From positions 772,001-836,000 of the forward strand of contig NZ_CP098755.1 in assembly GCF_023746555.1 (NCBI RefSeq): 64,000 nt of DNA, in the 5' to 3' direction. The stretch is from Brevibacillus ruminantium (GTDB lineage: Bacteria > Bacillota > Bacilli > Brevibacillales > Brevibacillaceae). Shown here piece by piece: positions 17,133 to 27,700 of this stretch. Under the pieces are notes generated by a model that was not told where the DNA came from, made no database searches, and saw nothing but the letters and a program-made list of their open reading frames with translations. The first letter of the stretch is position 1. Every line of letters starts with the position of its first letter. The position numbers and the translations under genes are program-made.

Positions 17133-20100
17133 ATGAACAAATTGCATAAACGATTCTTGAGCATGCTGCTGGCATGCTTATTTTTGTTTTTCTCCATTCC
17201 AACCTCTGTTTTCGCGGGACCTCCCGATGTCAGAACTGAAAATGGCACCATCAAATTTAAGATCACCAGTACGGCTGCAACATCGTCCATTAAATACAGA
17301 ACCGTGGGTTGGACGGTGCGCCGTGACCAATTATGTACGAATTCGACGCCCAAGCAGTGCGGCGATCCGAGAAGCGGCCAACACGCTTCTTTTTTGGACC
17401 AGCAAGTACGGCAAGTCGGCCAAGAACCGAATCCGCCCATCCCCGGCCAGCCTGTCACGACCTATTACGAAGTCAGCGAGGCGCTTGTCACGGAAGGCAT
17501 GTGGAACGCGGGCATGGGCGACATCAAAGACAACGACGACTTATATTTGTATGCCATCATGGTGTCCATCGACGGAAACGGCAACGTGCGCAAAGGGCCA
17601 TTTTATACGCTGGATGAGATCAAGAGGGCCGAACCTTGGGCGCATCCGGACGACTTGGACGATTATTTCGGCATTCATGTGCCCTATCGAAGCGCGGAAT
17701 TTCCCGTCGATGTCATTGCGAAAACCGTAGGTGGAAAAGTCATTGAGCAACCGCAAGTTACGTTTCAAAAGGGCAAGTTCAAAGTCGGGGAAACGATCAA
17801 TCATGAATTTCCCGAAACGATCGAGGATAACGGGAAAACGTATAAAATCGTTCGTTCCTATTTGTCGCCCAAGCAGGACCCGACGCGGAAAGACTGGCTG
17901 CAAGAAGACCCGGACACCAATCCGAAGGTGCGAACGCGAAGCTTTACGGTGCATCTGGGCGGAACGGACGCGGTTGCCGAATATGCGGAGAACAATCCGG
18001 TGAAAGCCATATATCAGAAGGAAGACGGCACCAAGCTCAAGGAAATGGACAAAGGCGTTTTCGCTACCGGGGATGAGGCGAATCATACGTTCGAAGAGCA
18101 AGTCACATATGGCGGTCAAACGTACGAGATCATCCGATCTTACATTACGAACAATAACAAACCCGACGAGAAGCTGTTCATTCAGGAAAAAGGCGACCCC
18201 AAACTCAAAGAGCGTTCCATTCTGGTGGGATCGGGCGGCTCCAACTTTATCGGCATTTACAAAATTCCCTCCTCGGTAACGGTCACGTCCCGGATTGAAG
18301 CGCCGGAAACGGTCGACCAAAACGTGACCGAAGTGGACGGGAATTTTGTTTTTGAAGTCAAGTCGTTAAAAAATTTGCAGTCATACGAAATCACGGATAT
18401 TCGAAATGCCAGGCTCGTTCAAACGGGCGACAAAACCGGAAACCTCTCCGGCACGTCAACGAGTAAAACGATTCCGATCAAAATCCCGTTCACGTCCGGC
18501 GACAAAGTGAGCGTGCAAATCACCATCGTCGTGAAGGATGTGGACGGCAATACGGGGGATTCGACATCGGACCATACGGTGCGTAAAGGCGACGGGGGCG
18601 GAGAACCTCAACCGGGCGATTCCCAGCAGGACGAAGCGATGGAGCCAAACGTTTCTGCCGTCATTCAGGCGGATGCGCGCGGCGCAGAAAAATTTGATGT
18701 GCTGCAAGGCATACCGACTTCAGAGAGCCTGTATGTGAACGCTTTGGCCAAATCGTACTTGTATCGCAACACGTTCACGGAAACGACCGGCACAAAGCAG
18801 TACACGATTCAGGTGAGTAAAACATATACCCTTACCTGGACGGAGACGCAATCCGGCCCGCCCGATGCAGATGGGAATCCGACGACCATTACCGTTCCGC
18901 GTTCAGATACACAGATGGTCACCAAAAACTATTCGATTGAACGCAAGTACAGCTTCTGGACGATTCAAAATCTCGAAGTGTACGGCATTCAGAAGGCGAT
19001 TGTCTCCAATTATGCGCTTCCGTCGGGAACGGTGACGCTGGAGCCGAATGGCTATGCGCCGCCAACCGTTTCCGCCGCGCATGATGCGTCGCTCAACGCG
19101 CATATCATCGATCCGGTCTATTCGAATGTGACGCTTCCCGGACAAACGATTTCCGGCGGTTCCAGCCGGCCTTCCGTACCGAACGAGGACTGGAGGTCAA
19201 CTGCAGAAAGCGCCATCGGCAAGATCAAGGTGAAAAACGACTCGTTCATTTTTAACGGAAATACAATCATGGACAACCGAATCGTTGAGGAAAAAGCACC
19301 GACGCCGGGAGCGATTCCGGCTCCCCCGATGATCGGTCAGGATGTGCTGTACGGCTCTGGCTATGTCATTGATGCCGGAAAAACGAATAAAGCGAATCAA
19401 CCGAGCACTGGAACCATCTTTTATACACTGGTTAAGGGCATTGGCGGCGGAGAAAACAAGAGCTATCCGATCGGCGGCATTAATCCGGTGACGGTGCATA
19501 CGCCGGTGGTGAACTACGCCTCGGTGTCGGACGATCAGGCCCACAACCAGAAAACGCAGCCGACTGCCGGGCGATCAGCGCTCATTCTGGACCGGCCCTT
19601 TACCGTGATGATTCCGACAAGCGGCCCGCACAAGGACATCAAGGGCTATGGCAATCGGGATTATGCCAAGTATGTGAGGGACAAGCAGGTACGCTTTCCG
19701 TTCGATGTGTACAAAGCGGATCGCACGACGTTCGTCCCCAAGGAAACGTGGGTGTCCATCCCGGTCGGCCAGTTGCAGACGACCTTCTACTTGCCCGTTT
19801 GGGTGGAGGAGGGGAATTACGACGTGTTATTCCGAACGTTTGCCGAGAACAGCCCGGCATCCTTTACGTCCCAGATGAATGCCAACCTGGACTTGTCCAA
19901 CCATGTGGCTGCGCAGGTGGTTCCAGTGGAAGTGATCGGCCGTCTCTATGATTTCCGCATCACCGACATTGCCGATTTTGCCTGGGAATCGGTGTTCCGC
20001 ACCCAAAAGGGCAGCGCGACGCCGACAGGAAACGCCTATTGGGTCGGCACGAAAGGCATTGACGGCGCACCGCGCGGCAATACCCCTCCTTACGTGCTGC

Positions 20101-20951
20101 CGGTACGGCAAGGCAGTCACCCGGAGAGCGGCAAGAAAAATGTTGCGGTCAAAACGGGTTACCATGTCAAATTCGAAGTCATGACGAAAGGCAACATGTT
20201 CGGCTCGGGCGACGGGATTAAAGTCACGCCAACCTTTTACTTCGTGGACAGCAAAGGCCGTAATCGGCAGGAAGTCGATCTTTACTATCATTCAGGCAGT
20301 CAGCGGTTTATTCGCATCGGCTCCAGCGACGATGTGGAGAAACGGTATGTGACGCTCGACGCTCGCCTGCGCAATGTGCCGAGGCAGGAGTTGACCGACA
20401 CCGCCGCAACCCTTTGGTCGTTAAACGGTTCGCCCGGAGACAGGCAGACGTTTATCAATCAGTATATGAAGGATGCGCAGAAGCCGACGTATGTCGGCGG
20501 CTATGACATCATGCTGCTGCCGCCTCAGTTTCGGACGTTTGTTGGAAGCACGCAGGTGCCCTCCGGCATTGATGCGGCCCGCGCCAACGCTTCGGTTCAG
20601 CGGTGGCGGGGGGACTACAGCTTGCCCGCCGCGCCGTACGTGGTGCCGAAAGGCTTCAATCTGGCCGAGTACGGCCGCACGCACCGGCTGGACGACAATG
20701 CGCCCGTATTTCTGAAGGATGGGTACATCATCGTTAATTTCAACATCGAAACGATCCGCAATCAAGACTTGAACCACCCGCATCTGCAATACAAAAACGC
20801 GCCGCTGGACAATCAGTGGCGGATGGAAGGGTTTCAGCGCAACTTCGTCGATCCATACGGGGCAACGTTCTCCCTGCTGGACGGCGACGTCGTCTTTTAT
20901 CATGCCAATTTGTCCAGCTACGACGATTATGGCACAGGGGGAACCCATTAG
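17133..20951 (+). CDS. 1272-residue secreted surface protein with MucBP-like repeats
   Basis: A signal peptide (MNKLHKRFLSMLLACLFLFF, cleavage near VFAG) leads into a long exported protein. Residues about 190-390 hold two repeats of about 95 residues sharing the order VGG/EDG, F..G..NHEF/NHTF, Y.I.RSY and a closing G..A.Y strand, resembling MucBP or MubB2-type adhesin repeats. An Ig-like region with a Gly-Pro linker (GGGEPQPGDSQQDE, near 488) follows, then about 750 residues of beta-rich sequence, possibly DUF5704 (memory only). No LPXTG motif, C-terminal membrane helix or S-layer repeat is visible, so anchoring is unexplained. The start lies 4 bases after the preceding stop. Possible adhesin or pilus-tip partner. 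Confidence 0.7.
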   Translation: MNKLHKRFLSMLLACLFLFFSIPTSVFAGPPDVRTENGTIKFKITSTAATSSIKYRTVGWTVRRDQLCTNSTPKQCGDPRSGQHASFLDQQVRQVGQEPNPPIPGQPVTTYYEVSEALVTEGMWNAGMGDIKDNDDLYLYAIMVSIDGNGNVRKGPFYTLDEIKRAEPWAHPDDLDDYFGIHVPYRSAEFPVDVIAKTVGGKVIEQPQVTFQKGKFKVGETINHEFPETIEDNGKTYKIVRSYLSPKQDPTRKDWLQEDPDTNPKVRTRSFTVHLGGTDAVAEYAENNPVKAIYQKEDGTKLKEMDKGVFATGDEANHTFEEQVTYGGQTYEIIRSYITNNNKPDEKLFIQEKGDPKLKERSILVGSGGSNFIGIYKIPSSVTVTSRIEAPETVDQNVTEVDGNFVFEVKSLKNLQSYEITDIRNARLVQTGDKTGNLSGTSTSKTIPIKIPFTSGDKVSVQITIVVKDVDGNTGDSTSDHTVRKGDGGGEPQPGDSQQDEAMEPNVSAVIQADARGAEKFDVLQGIPTSESLYVNALAKSYLYRNTFTETTGTKQYTIQVSKTYTLTWTETQSGPPDADGNPTTITVPRSDTQMVTKNYSIERKYSFWTIQNLEVYGIQKAIVSNYALPSGTVTLEPNGYAPPTVSAAHDASLNAHIIDPVYSNVTLPGQTISGGSSRPSVPNEDWRSTAESAIGKIKVKNDSFIFNGNTIMDNRIVEEKAPTPGAIPAPPMIGQDVLYGSGYVIDAGKTNKANQPSTGTIFYTLVKGIGGGENKSYPIGGINPVTVHTPVVNYASVSDDQAHNQKTQPTAGRSALILDRPFTVMIPTSGPHKDIKGYGNRDYAKYVRDKQVRFPFDVYKADRTTFVPKETWVSIPVGQLQTTFYLPVWVEEGNYDVLFRTFAENSPASFTSQMNANLDLSNHVAAQVVPVEVIGRLYDFRITDIADFAWESVFRTQKGSATPTGNAYWVGTKGIDGAPRGNTPPYVLPVRQGSHPESGKKNVAVKTGYHVKFEVMTKGNMFGSGDGIKVTPTFYFVDSKGRNRQEVDLYYHSGSQRFIRIGSSDDVEKRYVTLDARLRNVPRQELTDTAATLWSLNGSPGDRQTFINQYMKDAQKPTYVGGYDIMLLPPQFRTFVGSTQVPSGIDAARANASVQRWRGDYSLPAAPYVVPKGFNLAEYGRTHRLDDNAPVFLKDGYIIVNFNIETIRNQDLNHPHLQYKNAPLDNQWRMEGFQRNFVDPYGATFSLLDGDVVFYHANLSSYDDYGTGGTH

Positions 20952-20984
20952 AGGACACTTCTATACCAGCCGGGAGGAAAAAAC

Positions 20985-21425
20985 ATGTTGGAAAGACTGC
21001 AAACGGCCGCTTCGGAGGACGCGGCCTATTTTTATTCCGCTTCGATAGAGAAGGATACGAAACGGGGTTGCATCGGGCACCTGCGCGGTTATTTTGGCAG
21101 CAGCGGCGAGACGTTCTGGTCAACCTGGTTCGATCATGCTCCAGCGCTTAAAACGCCGGCTTTCCGGGCGGAACTGGATGCGGTTGTGCGGGCATTGACC
21201 GAGCAGGGATGGCTTCAAAGCCGCAGCCGAATGCATCAACTTTGCCTGTCGCATCCGGAGGCCCGATTATCGGGGGCGTGGTATTCCGGCGTATACGGCT
21301 TTTGTTTTCAAACCGCACGCCATCGGTACTACCTGCGTTGTTTCCCGCATGCGGGAGACTACAATTTCTATCTGTACTGCTACGTCCGGCCGGAGCGTTT
21401 GTCGGAACGATCGCCGGAGCGATAA
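20985..21425 (+). CDS. Conserved element protein, unknown function
   Basis: 146 residues, soluble, rich in aromatic residues and Cys. The patterns RGCIGHLRGYFG and YYLRCFPHAGDYNFYLYCY recall small proteins found next to the giant methylase gene in clostridial conjugative elements (recollection). Ribosome site GGGAGG at 20971-20976. No enzymatic motif is recognised. Confidence 0.7.
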   Translation: MLERLQTAASEDAAYFYSASIEKDTKRGCIGHLRGYFGSSGETFWSTWFDHAPALKTPAFRAELDAVVRALTEQGWLQSRSRMHQLCLSHPEARLSGAWYSGVYGFCFQTARHRYYLRCFPHAGDYNFYLYCYVRPERLSERSPER

Positions 21426-21446
21426 CGTCTGCCGAGGAGGAAGTTT

Positions 21447-21713
21447 ATGAATGATCTTACCCGGTATCAACTGCTGGCCAAAGCGAAGGTCCCTCCTGCA
21501 GCAAAACTATTGTACAGCTACCTGATGGACCACGCGGGCGGCCGGCATGGCTGCGTCTTGTTGTCCGGCAAAAAGCTGGCTTTGGAGGTGGGTCTCTCTC
21601 CGTCCGCTGTCCGCCGAAATCTGCATCGCCTGTAACTTATTGGACTCATTCGGATTACGGCTCGTTATTCCGAGGAAGGCGTTCGCCTGACCAATCAAAT
21701 AACGTTTCTGTAA
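21447..21713 (+). pseudogene. HTH DNA-binding protein interrupted by an in-frame TAA
   Basis: The first 62 codons read as a small winged-helix protein with a recognition region GLSPSAVRRNLHRL, then hit TAA at 21633-21635. The same frame continues without other stops for 25 codons (LIGLIRITARYSEEG...) to TAA 21711-21713, and this tail is exactly what the family needs: strand, wing and C-terminus. The stop therefore splits one domain. It is probably a nonsense mutation (for example CAA or GAA to TAA) or a sequence error. Ribosome site GAGGAGG at 21434-21440. Intact relatives regulate or help initiate replication of mobile elements. Confidence 0.65.
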
Positions 21714-21726
21714 GGGAGGTGCTCTC

Positions 21727-24700
21727 ATGACAGCCAAGTTGCAACGCATCGTCGAACTGGCTGCCAGCACGGCTCACACGGTGACGAATCAACCTGAGCG
21801 GTGGGCGGATTTTTTGCGGACGGCGGCCTGGAACTATAAATATCCGTTCCAGGATCAACTGTTGATCTACGCACAACGTCCTGACGCGACGGCCTGCGCG
21901 CCGATTGACGTCTGGAACAAGCGGCTGGATCGCTGGGTGAAGCGCGGCGCAAAAGGGATTGCCCTGATCGAAGACCGAGGCAACCACCTGGGTCTGCGCC
22001 ATGTGTTTGACGTATCGGATACCCAGAGCAGACGCCAGCCGCAAGTGTCGCTTTGGCGGTTGCAGGACAGCGATACGGCTCATGTGATCGAAACGCTGGA
22101 AAATGCGTTCGGCGCGCCGGATGAGATTGAACCACGTGCGGATCTGCCTGCTGCGTTGCTCGCTGCTGCGCGGAATGCGGTGGATGACAACAGCGCCGAT
22201 TATGTGGCGGAGTTGATGAAAGAGCGGGAGCACAGTTTGCTGGAAGACCTGGACATACCACATGTGGAATTACTGTTCAAGCAAATGGCCGAAACGGCCG
22301 TCGCTTACATGGCGATGACCCGTTGCGGACTCGATCCCGCACATTACATCAGCATCGAGGATTTGTCCGGCATCGGGTATTTCAACACGCTTCCTGTGCT
22401 GTCCCACTTGGGCGCAGCGATCAGCGATGTGTCCGAGATGGTGCTGCGGGAAATTGAATCGACCGTCCGGGCGCTGCGCCGGGATGCACAACGTGCAAAT
22501 GAGGGGCAATCGTTTCATACCCTTGCAAGACCCGATTCCTTGCCGCACAATGAAGCTACCCTGCAAGAAAGGAAGGATGAACATGGAACTGACGTACACG
22601 CCGCAAGGGGATTATCTGCTGCCCAACCTGACGCTGAGCGAAGCGGAGACGACCATCGGGAAGTACGGGATGATGCGCAAGACGTTTCTGAAAACCGAGC
22701 GGAAGGGCATGTACGCCCATCTGATGTTGTCGGAGCAGTTGAACCGGCATCTGGCGGACATCGACCGGACAGCGCGGGAGCAGATCGACCGGACGATACA
22801 GGAGATGCTCGCGTCTCACCCGGCGCCGGACAAGGCGAGCGATCCGCTGGGCTGGACGGGACACATGAACAACCTGAAGCAGCAGGCGGAGGAACTGATT
22901 CTCGCGGAACTGATTTATCATTAAAATGGTACGACCGGGAAACGGAGGACCGAAGTCTTCCGTTTTTTCATGACCATGCCATCATCAATGACATGCTCCG
23001 AGCCGCGCCGCTGCGGGAGAACAAGTCGGACATCGCAGCATTTTTCCATACTCATGAGGATGAGCGCGAGCGTGTGTTATATGTGCGCGGTTTGTTTCCG
23101 GCAGGCATCACCGAACTGACGCTTGATGAAGGCGTACGAGCAGGATTTGAACCGTATCGCAACGTTTTGCACCTGTGGGCGGGGACGGCGGAGGAACGCA
23201 CGGCGCAAAGCTTTTACGATTGGGGCGTCATCGTCGGGCATATCGCCAGCATGATACTGTTAAACGAATTTGACTTGTCAAAAAGGACAGAACCATCCAT
23301 CCGGCAACAGACGCTGTGGATGGAACAAGCGGAGGACGCAAAAGCCTCCGCTTTTTTCATGCCGCAAGCGGTCATTGACGCCATTTTGCAAAACGGCAGC
23401 GGTTTTGAGAACGGCAAGTATCGCATTGCGCTGCATTTCCAGCAGTCGCTGTCCGCACAGGAGAACGCCGAATTCCTGAAACGGGAATATGGGACCGGCG
23501 GGCGTCTTCCCGCGCTGATCGGCACGGATATTCACATGAATTATGACAGCAAAGGCATCACGCTGACCCGCGGATCCATCATGAACCCGGATACTCAAGT
23601 CATGCTGCCGTGGATGAAGGTGCAGAAACGTATCGGCGAACTGCTGGCAGCGGGTCGTTACTTGAACCGGCAGGAAGCCGAGCGATTGCCTGCCTTTGCG
23701 GAAGAACAGGAGGAAAAGCTGCGGCTGCAAGCGGCGGAATTGGCCAGGCCCGATGCGCCGCAGCCGGATGCATCTTCGGGGCTTTCCCGACCAGACGCAC
23801 AAGCGGAATCGGAACACACGCCGGTGAATCGGGAACGGGCACGATACGGTTATGACGCGGGCAGCACGGTCTGGATCGGCGCGGACGAATATGAAGTTGT
23901 GCAGCTGGAGCAACGAACAGTGACGCTGCAAGACCGTCAGTTCCCGCTCTTCATCAAAGAGGTGAATCGCCGGGATTTTGAGCGAATGCTGCGCGAAAAC
24001 CCGCTGAACGATCATCTGATTACCGGGGAGCAGGAGCCGGAATGGACTGACGAAACGGCATGGGAAACGGCGGAAGATGCGGTTTTACCGGAAGAGCCGG
24101 TGACGGAGGGGCCAGAGACCGTATCGCAGCCAGACACTTCCCTTTCCTCTGATGGTGCGGCCGGCCGCGCCGCGCCAGCCCGTCCGTCTATCCCGGCTGT
24201 CAACTACCGGATTACGGATGATGAACTGGGGCATGGCGGCGCAAAAACGAAGTTCAAATGGAACATGGAAGCGATTTGGCTGCTGAACAAGCTGGAGCAG
24301 GAGCAGCGGCAAGCGACAGCGGACGAGCAGGCGGTGCTGGCTCGCTATGTCGGATGGGGCGGCATTCCGCAGGCGTTTGACGAAGCGAACACGCAGTGGG
24401 CAGCCGAATATGCGGAACTGAAAAATGTGCTGGAGCCGGATGAATATGCATCCGCTCGCGCGTCAACGCTGAATGCCCATTATACGTCTGTGACCGTCAT
24501 CAAGGCGATGTACGACTGTCTGGAATCGATGGGCTTTCGCAGCGGCAATATTTTGGAGCCGTCCTGCGGCATCGGCAATTTCTTTGGACTGGTGCCGGAG
24601 TCGTTCCAAGGCTCGCGGCTGTTTGGCGTGGAACTGGACAGCATTACCGGCCGTATTGCCAGGCAGCTATACCCGCAGGCGTTGATTGCGGTCAGCGGCT

Positions 24701-27700
24701 ACGAACAGACGAATTTGCCGGACAGCTTCTTCGATCTGGCCATCGGGAACGTGCCGTTCGGCGGTTATGGCGTGGCGGATAAACGTTACGACAAGCACAA
24801 GTTTCTCATCCACGATTACTTTTTTGCGAAAACACTGGACAAAGTGCGTCCGGGCGGCATTATCGCCTTTATTACGTCCAAAGGAACGATGGACAAGCAG
24901 AACCCGGCGGTTCGCAAATATATTGCGGAACGCGCCGAATTGCTCGGAGCGGTGCGTCTGCCGAGCAATGCGTTTCTGGCCAATGCCGGAACCGAAGTAA
25001 CCGCCGACATAATCTTTTTACAGAAACGGGATCGCATGGTCGCCGTCAGCGAGCAAACCGAAGCATGGCTATCCCTATCCGAGACAGCGGATGGTGTGCC
25101 GGTGAATCGCTATTTCGCGGAACATCCCGATATGGTGCTGGGCACCATGGTTTTTGACGACCGGATGTACGGCAACCGGCAGGAAACGTCCTGCAAGCCA
25201 TTCCCGGACGCCAATCTGGATGAGTTGCTGCACGAAGCGTTGTCCAACATCCATGCCGAATGGGCGGAGCTGGAGCGGGAAGACCAGTCGGAGGAAGAAG
25301 AGCCTTCTCTCCCTGCCGATCCGACTGTGCGCAATTTCAGCTTTGCGTTGGTGGATGGACAAATCTACTATCGGGAGAACAGCCGGATGCGGCGCGTGGA
25401 CACATCCGCTACGGCGGCAGGCCGCATCAAGGGAATGATTCAGCTGCGGGACACCGTGCGCGAGCTGATCGAGTACCAAACCGAAGACTACAGCGATGAG
25501 ATGATTCAACAGCAACAGCGCAAGCTGAATGCGCAGTATGACCGGTTTACGGCGCAATACGGCCTGATCAACAGCCGCGCCAACAGCCTTGCTTTTTCAG
25601 ATGACAGTTCTTACTTTCTTCTTTGCTCGCTGGAAATCATCGACGAGGAAGGACGGTTGCTGCGCAAGGCGGATATGTTCACCAAACGCACCATCCGGCA
25701 GCGCATCCGCGTGGAACAGGTGGATACCGCTTCGGAGGCGCTTGCCGTTTCCATCGGCGCAAAAGCCCGTGTCGATCTGCCGTATATGGCGCAGCTAACC
25801 GGCTGGACGGAAGAACAACTGATAAAGGAGCTGCGCGGCGTCATCTTTCCCAATCCCGAAAATCTGGACGAGGAAGGAAAGCCGATCTACGAAACGGCGG
25901 ATGCATACTTGTCCGGCAATGTGCGGGAGAAGCTGCGTGTGGCCAGACAGTTTGCCGCATACGATGCCGAACGTTACGGTGAAAACGTCCAAGCGCTTGA
26001 AGCGGTGCAGCCGAAAGACCTGGATGCCTCCGAAATTGATGTCCGCTTGGGCGCAACCTGGCTGCCGCCGGAAGACATTCGGCAATTTTTGTTTGAGCTG
26101 GTGGACACGCCGCCGATGTATCAGACCTACATCAATGTCATGTATTCCGAATATACGGCTGCCTGGAACGTCAAAGGCAAAAGCGATGACCGCAGCAACA
26201 ATATCAAGGCGAACGTCACGTACGGCACAAACCGCGTCAATGCGTACAAAATTCTCGAAGATACGCTGAATTTGCGGGACGTGCGCGTATTTGACACCGT
26301 GTATGAGGATGGCGTGGAAAAGCGTGTGCTGAACAAGCAGGAAACGGCCATCGCCCAGCAAAAGCAGGAGATGATGAAAGAAGCGTTCCGCGACTGGATA
26401 TGGCGAGATCCGCAGCGGCGCGAACGGCTGACAAGGCTGTACAATGATCGGTTCAATGCCATCCGCCCACGCGAATACGACGGCAGTCATATCCGATTCA
26501 CCGGGATGAACCCGGAAATCCGGCTGCGCCAGCATCAGGTCAATGCGGTTGCCCGATCGCTGTATGGCGGCAACTCCCTTTTCGCGCATTGTGTTGGCGC
26601 AGGTAAAACCTTCGCGATGACCGCCGCGGCGATGGAGAGCAAACATTTGGGACTGTGCAACAAGAGCATGCTGGTCGTTCCGAACCATTTGACCGAACAG
26701 TGGGCGGCGGAGTTTTTGCAGCTATATCCGTCGGCGAATATTCTGGTAGCGACCAAGAAGGACTTTGAAACAAAGAACCGGAAGAAGTTTTGCGCGCGGA
26801 TTGCCACCGGCGACTATGACGCGATCATCATCGGACATTCGCAGTTTGAGAAAATTCCCATATCGATGGAGCGCCAACGTCAACAACTGGAGGAACAAAT
26901 TTACGAGATCACAAGCGGCATTCGCGAGCTGAAGGAGGCCAAGGGCGAACGGTACGCGATCAAGCAACTGGAGAAGACGAGGAAGACGCTGCAAACCAAG
27001 CTGGCAAAGCTGAACGATACCAGCCGCAAGGATGATGTGGTCACCTTCGAGGAGCTGGGAGTGGATCGGCTATTCGTGGACGAGGCCGATTCGTACAAAA
27101 ACCTGTTTCTTTACACGAAAATGCGCAATGTGGCCGGACTGTCGCAAACCGAAGCGCAGAAGTCGTCGGACATGTTTGCCAAATGCCGCTATCTGGACGA
27201 ACTGACCGGAGGCCGGGGTATCATCTTTGCGACGGGTACGCCGATCTCCAATTCCATTACGGAAATGTATACGATGCAGCGCTACTTGCAATATGAGCGG
27301 CTGCGAAAGCAAGGATTGCAACATTTTGATTCCTGGGCTTCGACGTTTGGCGAGACGGTCACGGCGATTGAACTGGCACCGGAAGGAACGGGCTATCGGG
27401 CGAAAACCCGGTTTGCCCGTTTTTACAATTTGCCGGAACTGATGAATATGTTCAAGGAAGTGGCTGACATCCAGACGGCGGACATGCTCCAGCTTCCCGT
27501 ACCGAAAGCCCATTTCCACAATGTTGCCGTGCCGCCAAGCGACTTCCAGCGGGAAATGGTCGCGGATCTCGCCCACCGTGCTGAGCGGGTGCGAGCCAAG
27601 GAAGTAGAGCCGCACGAAGACAATATGCTCAAGATTACGAATGATGGGCGTAAGCTGGCACTGGATCAACGGCTGGCCAATCCGATGTTGCCCGATGACG

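Noticed and set aside
22568..22940. Host-frame linker of the giant protein as a real domain
   Set aside because: Gly/Asp/Arg/Ala/Pro-rich sequence with no hydrophobic pattern; better explained as the off-frame reading of tnpV.
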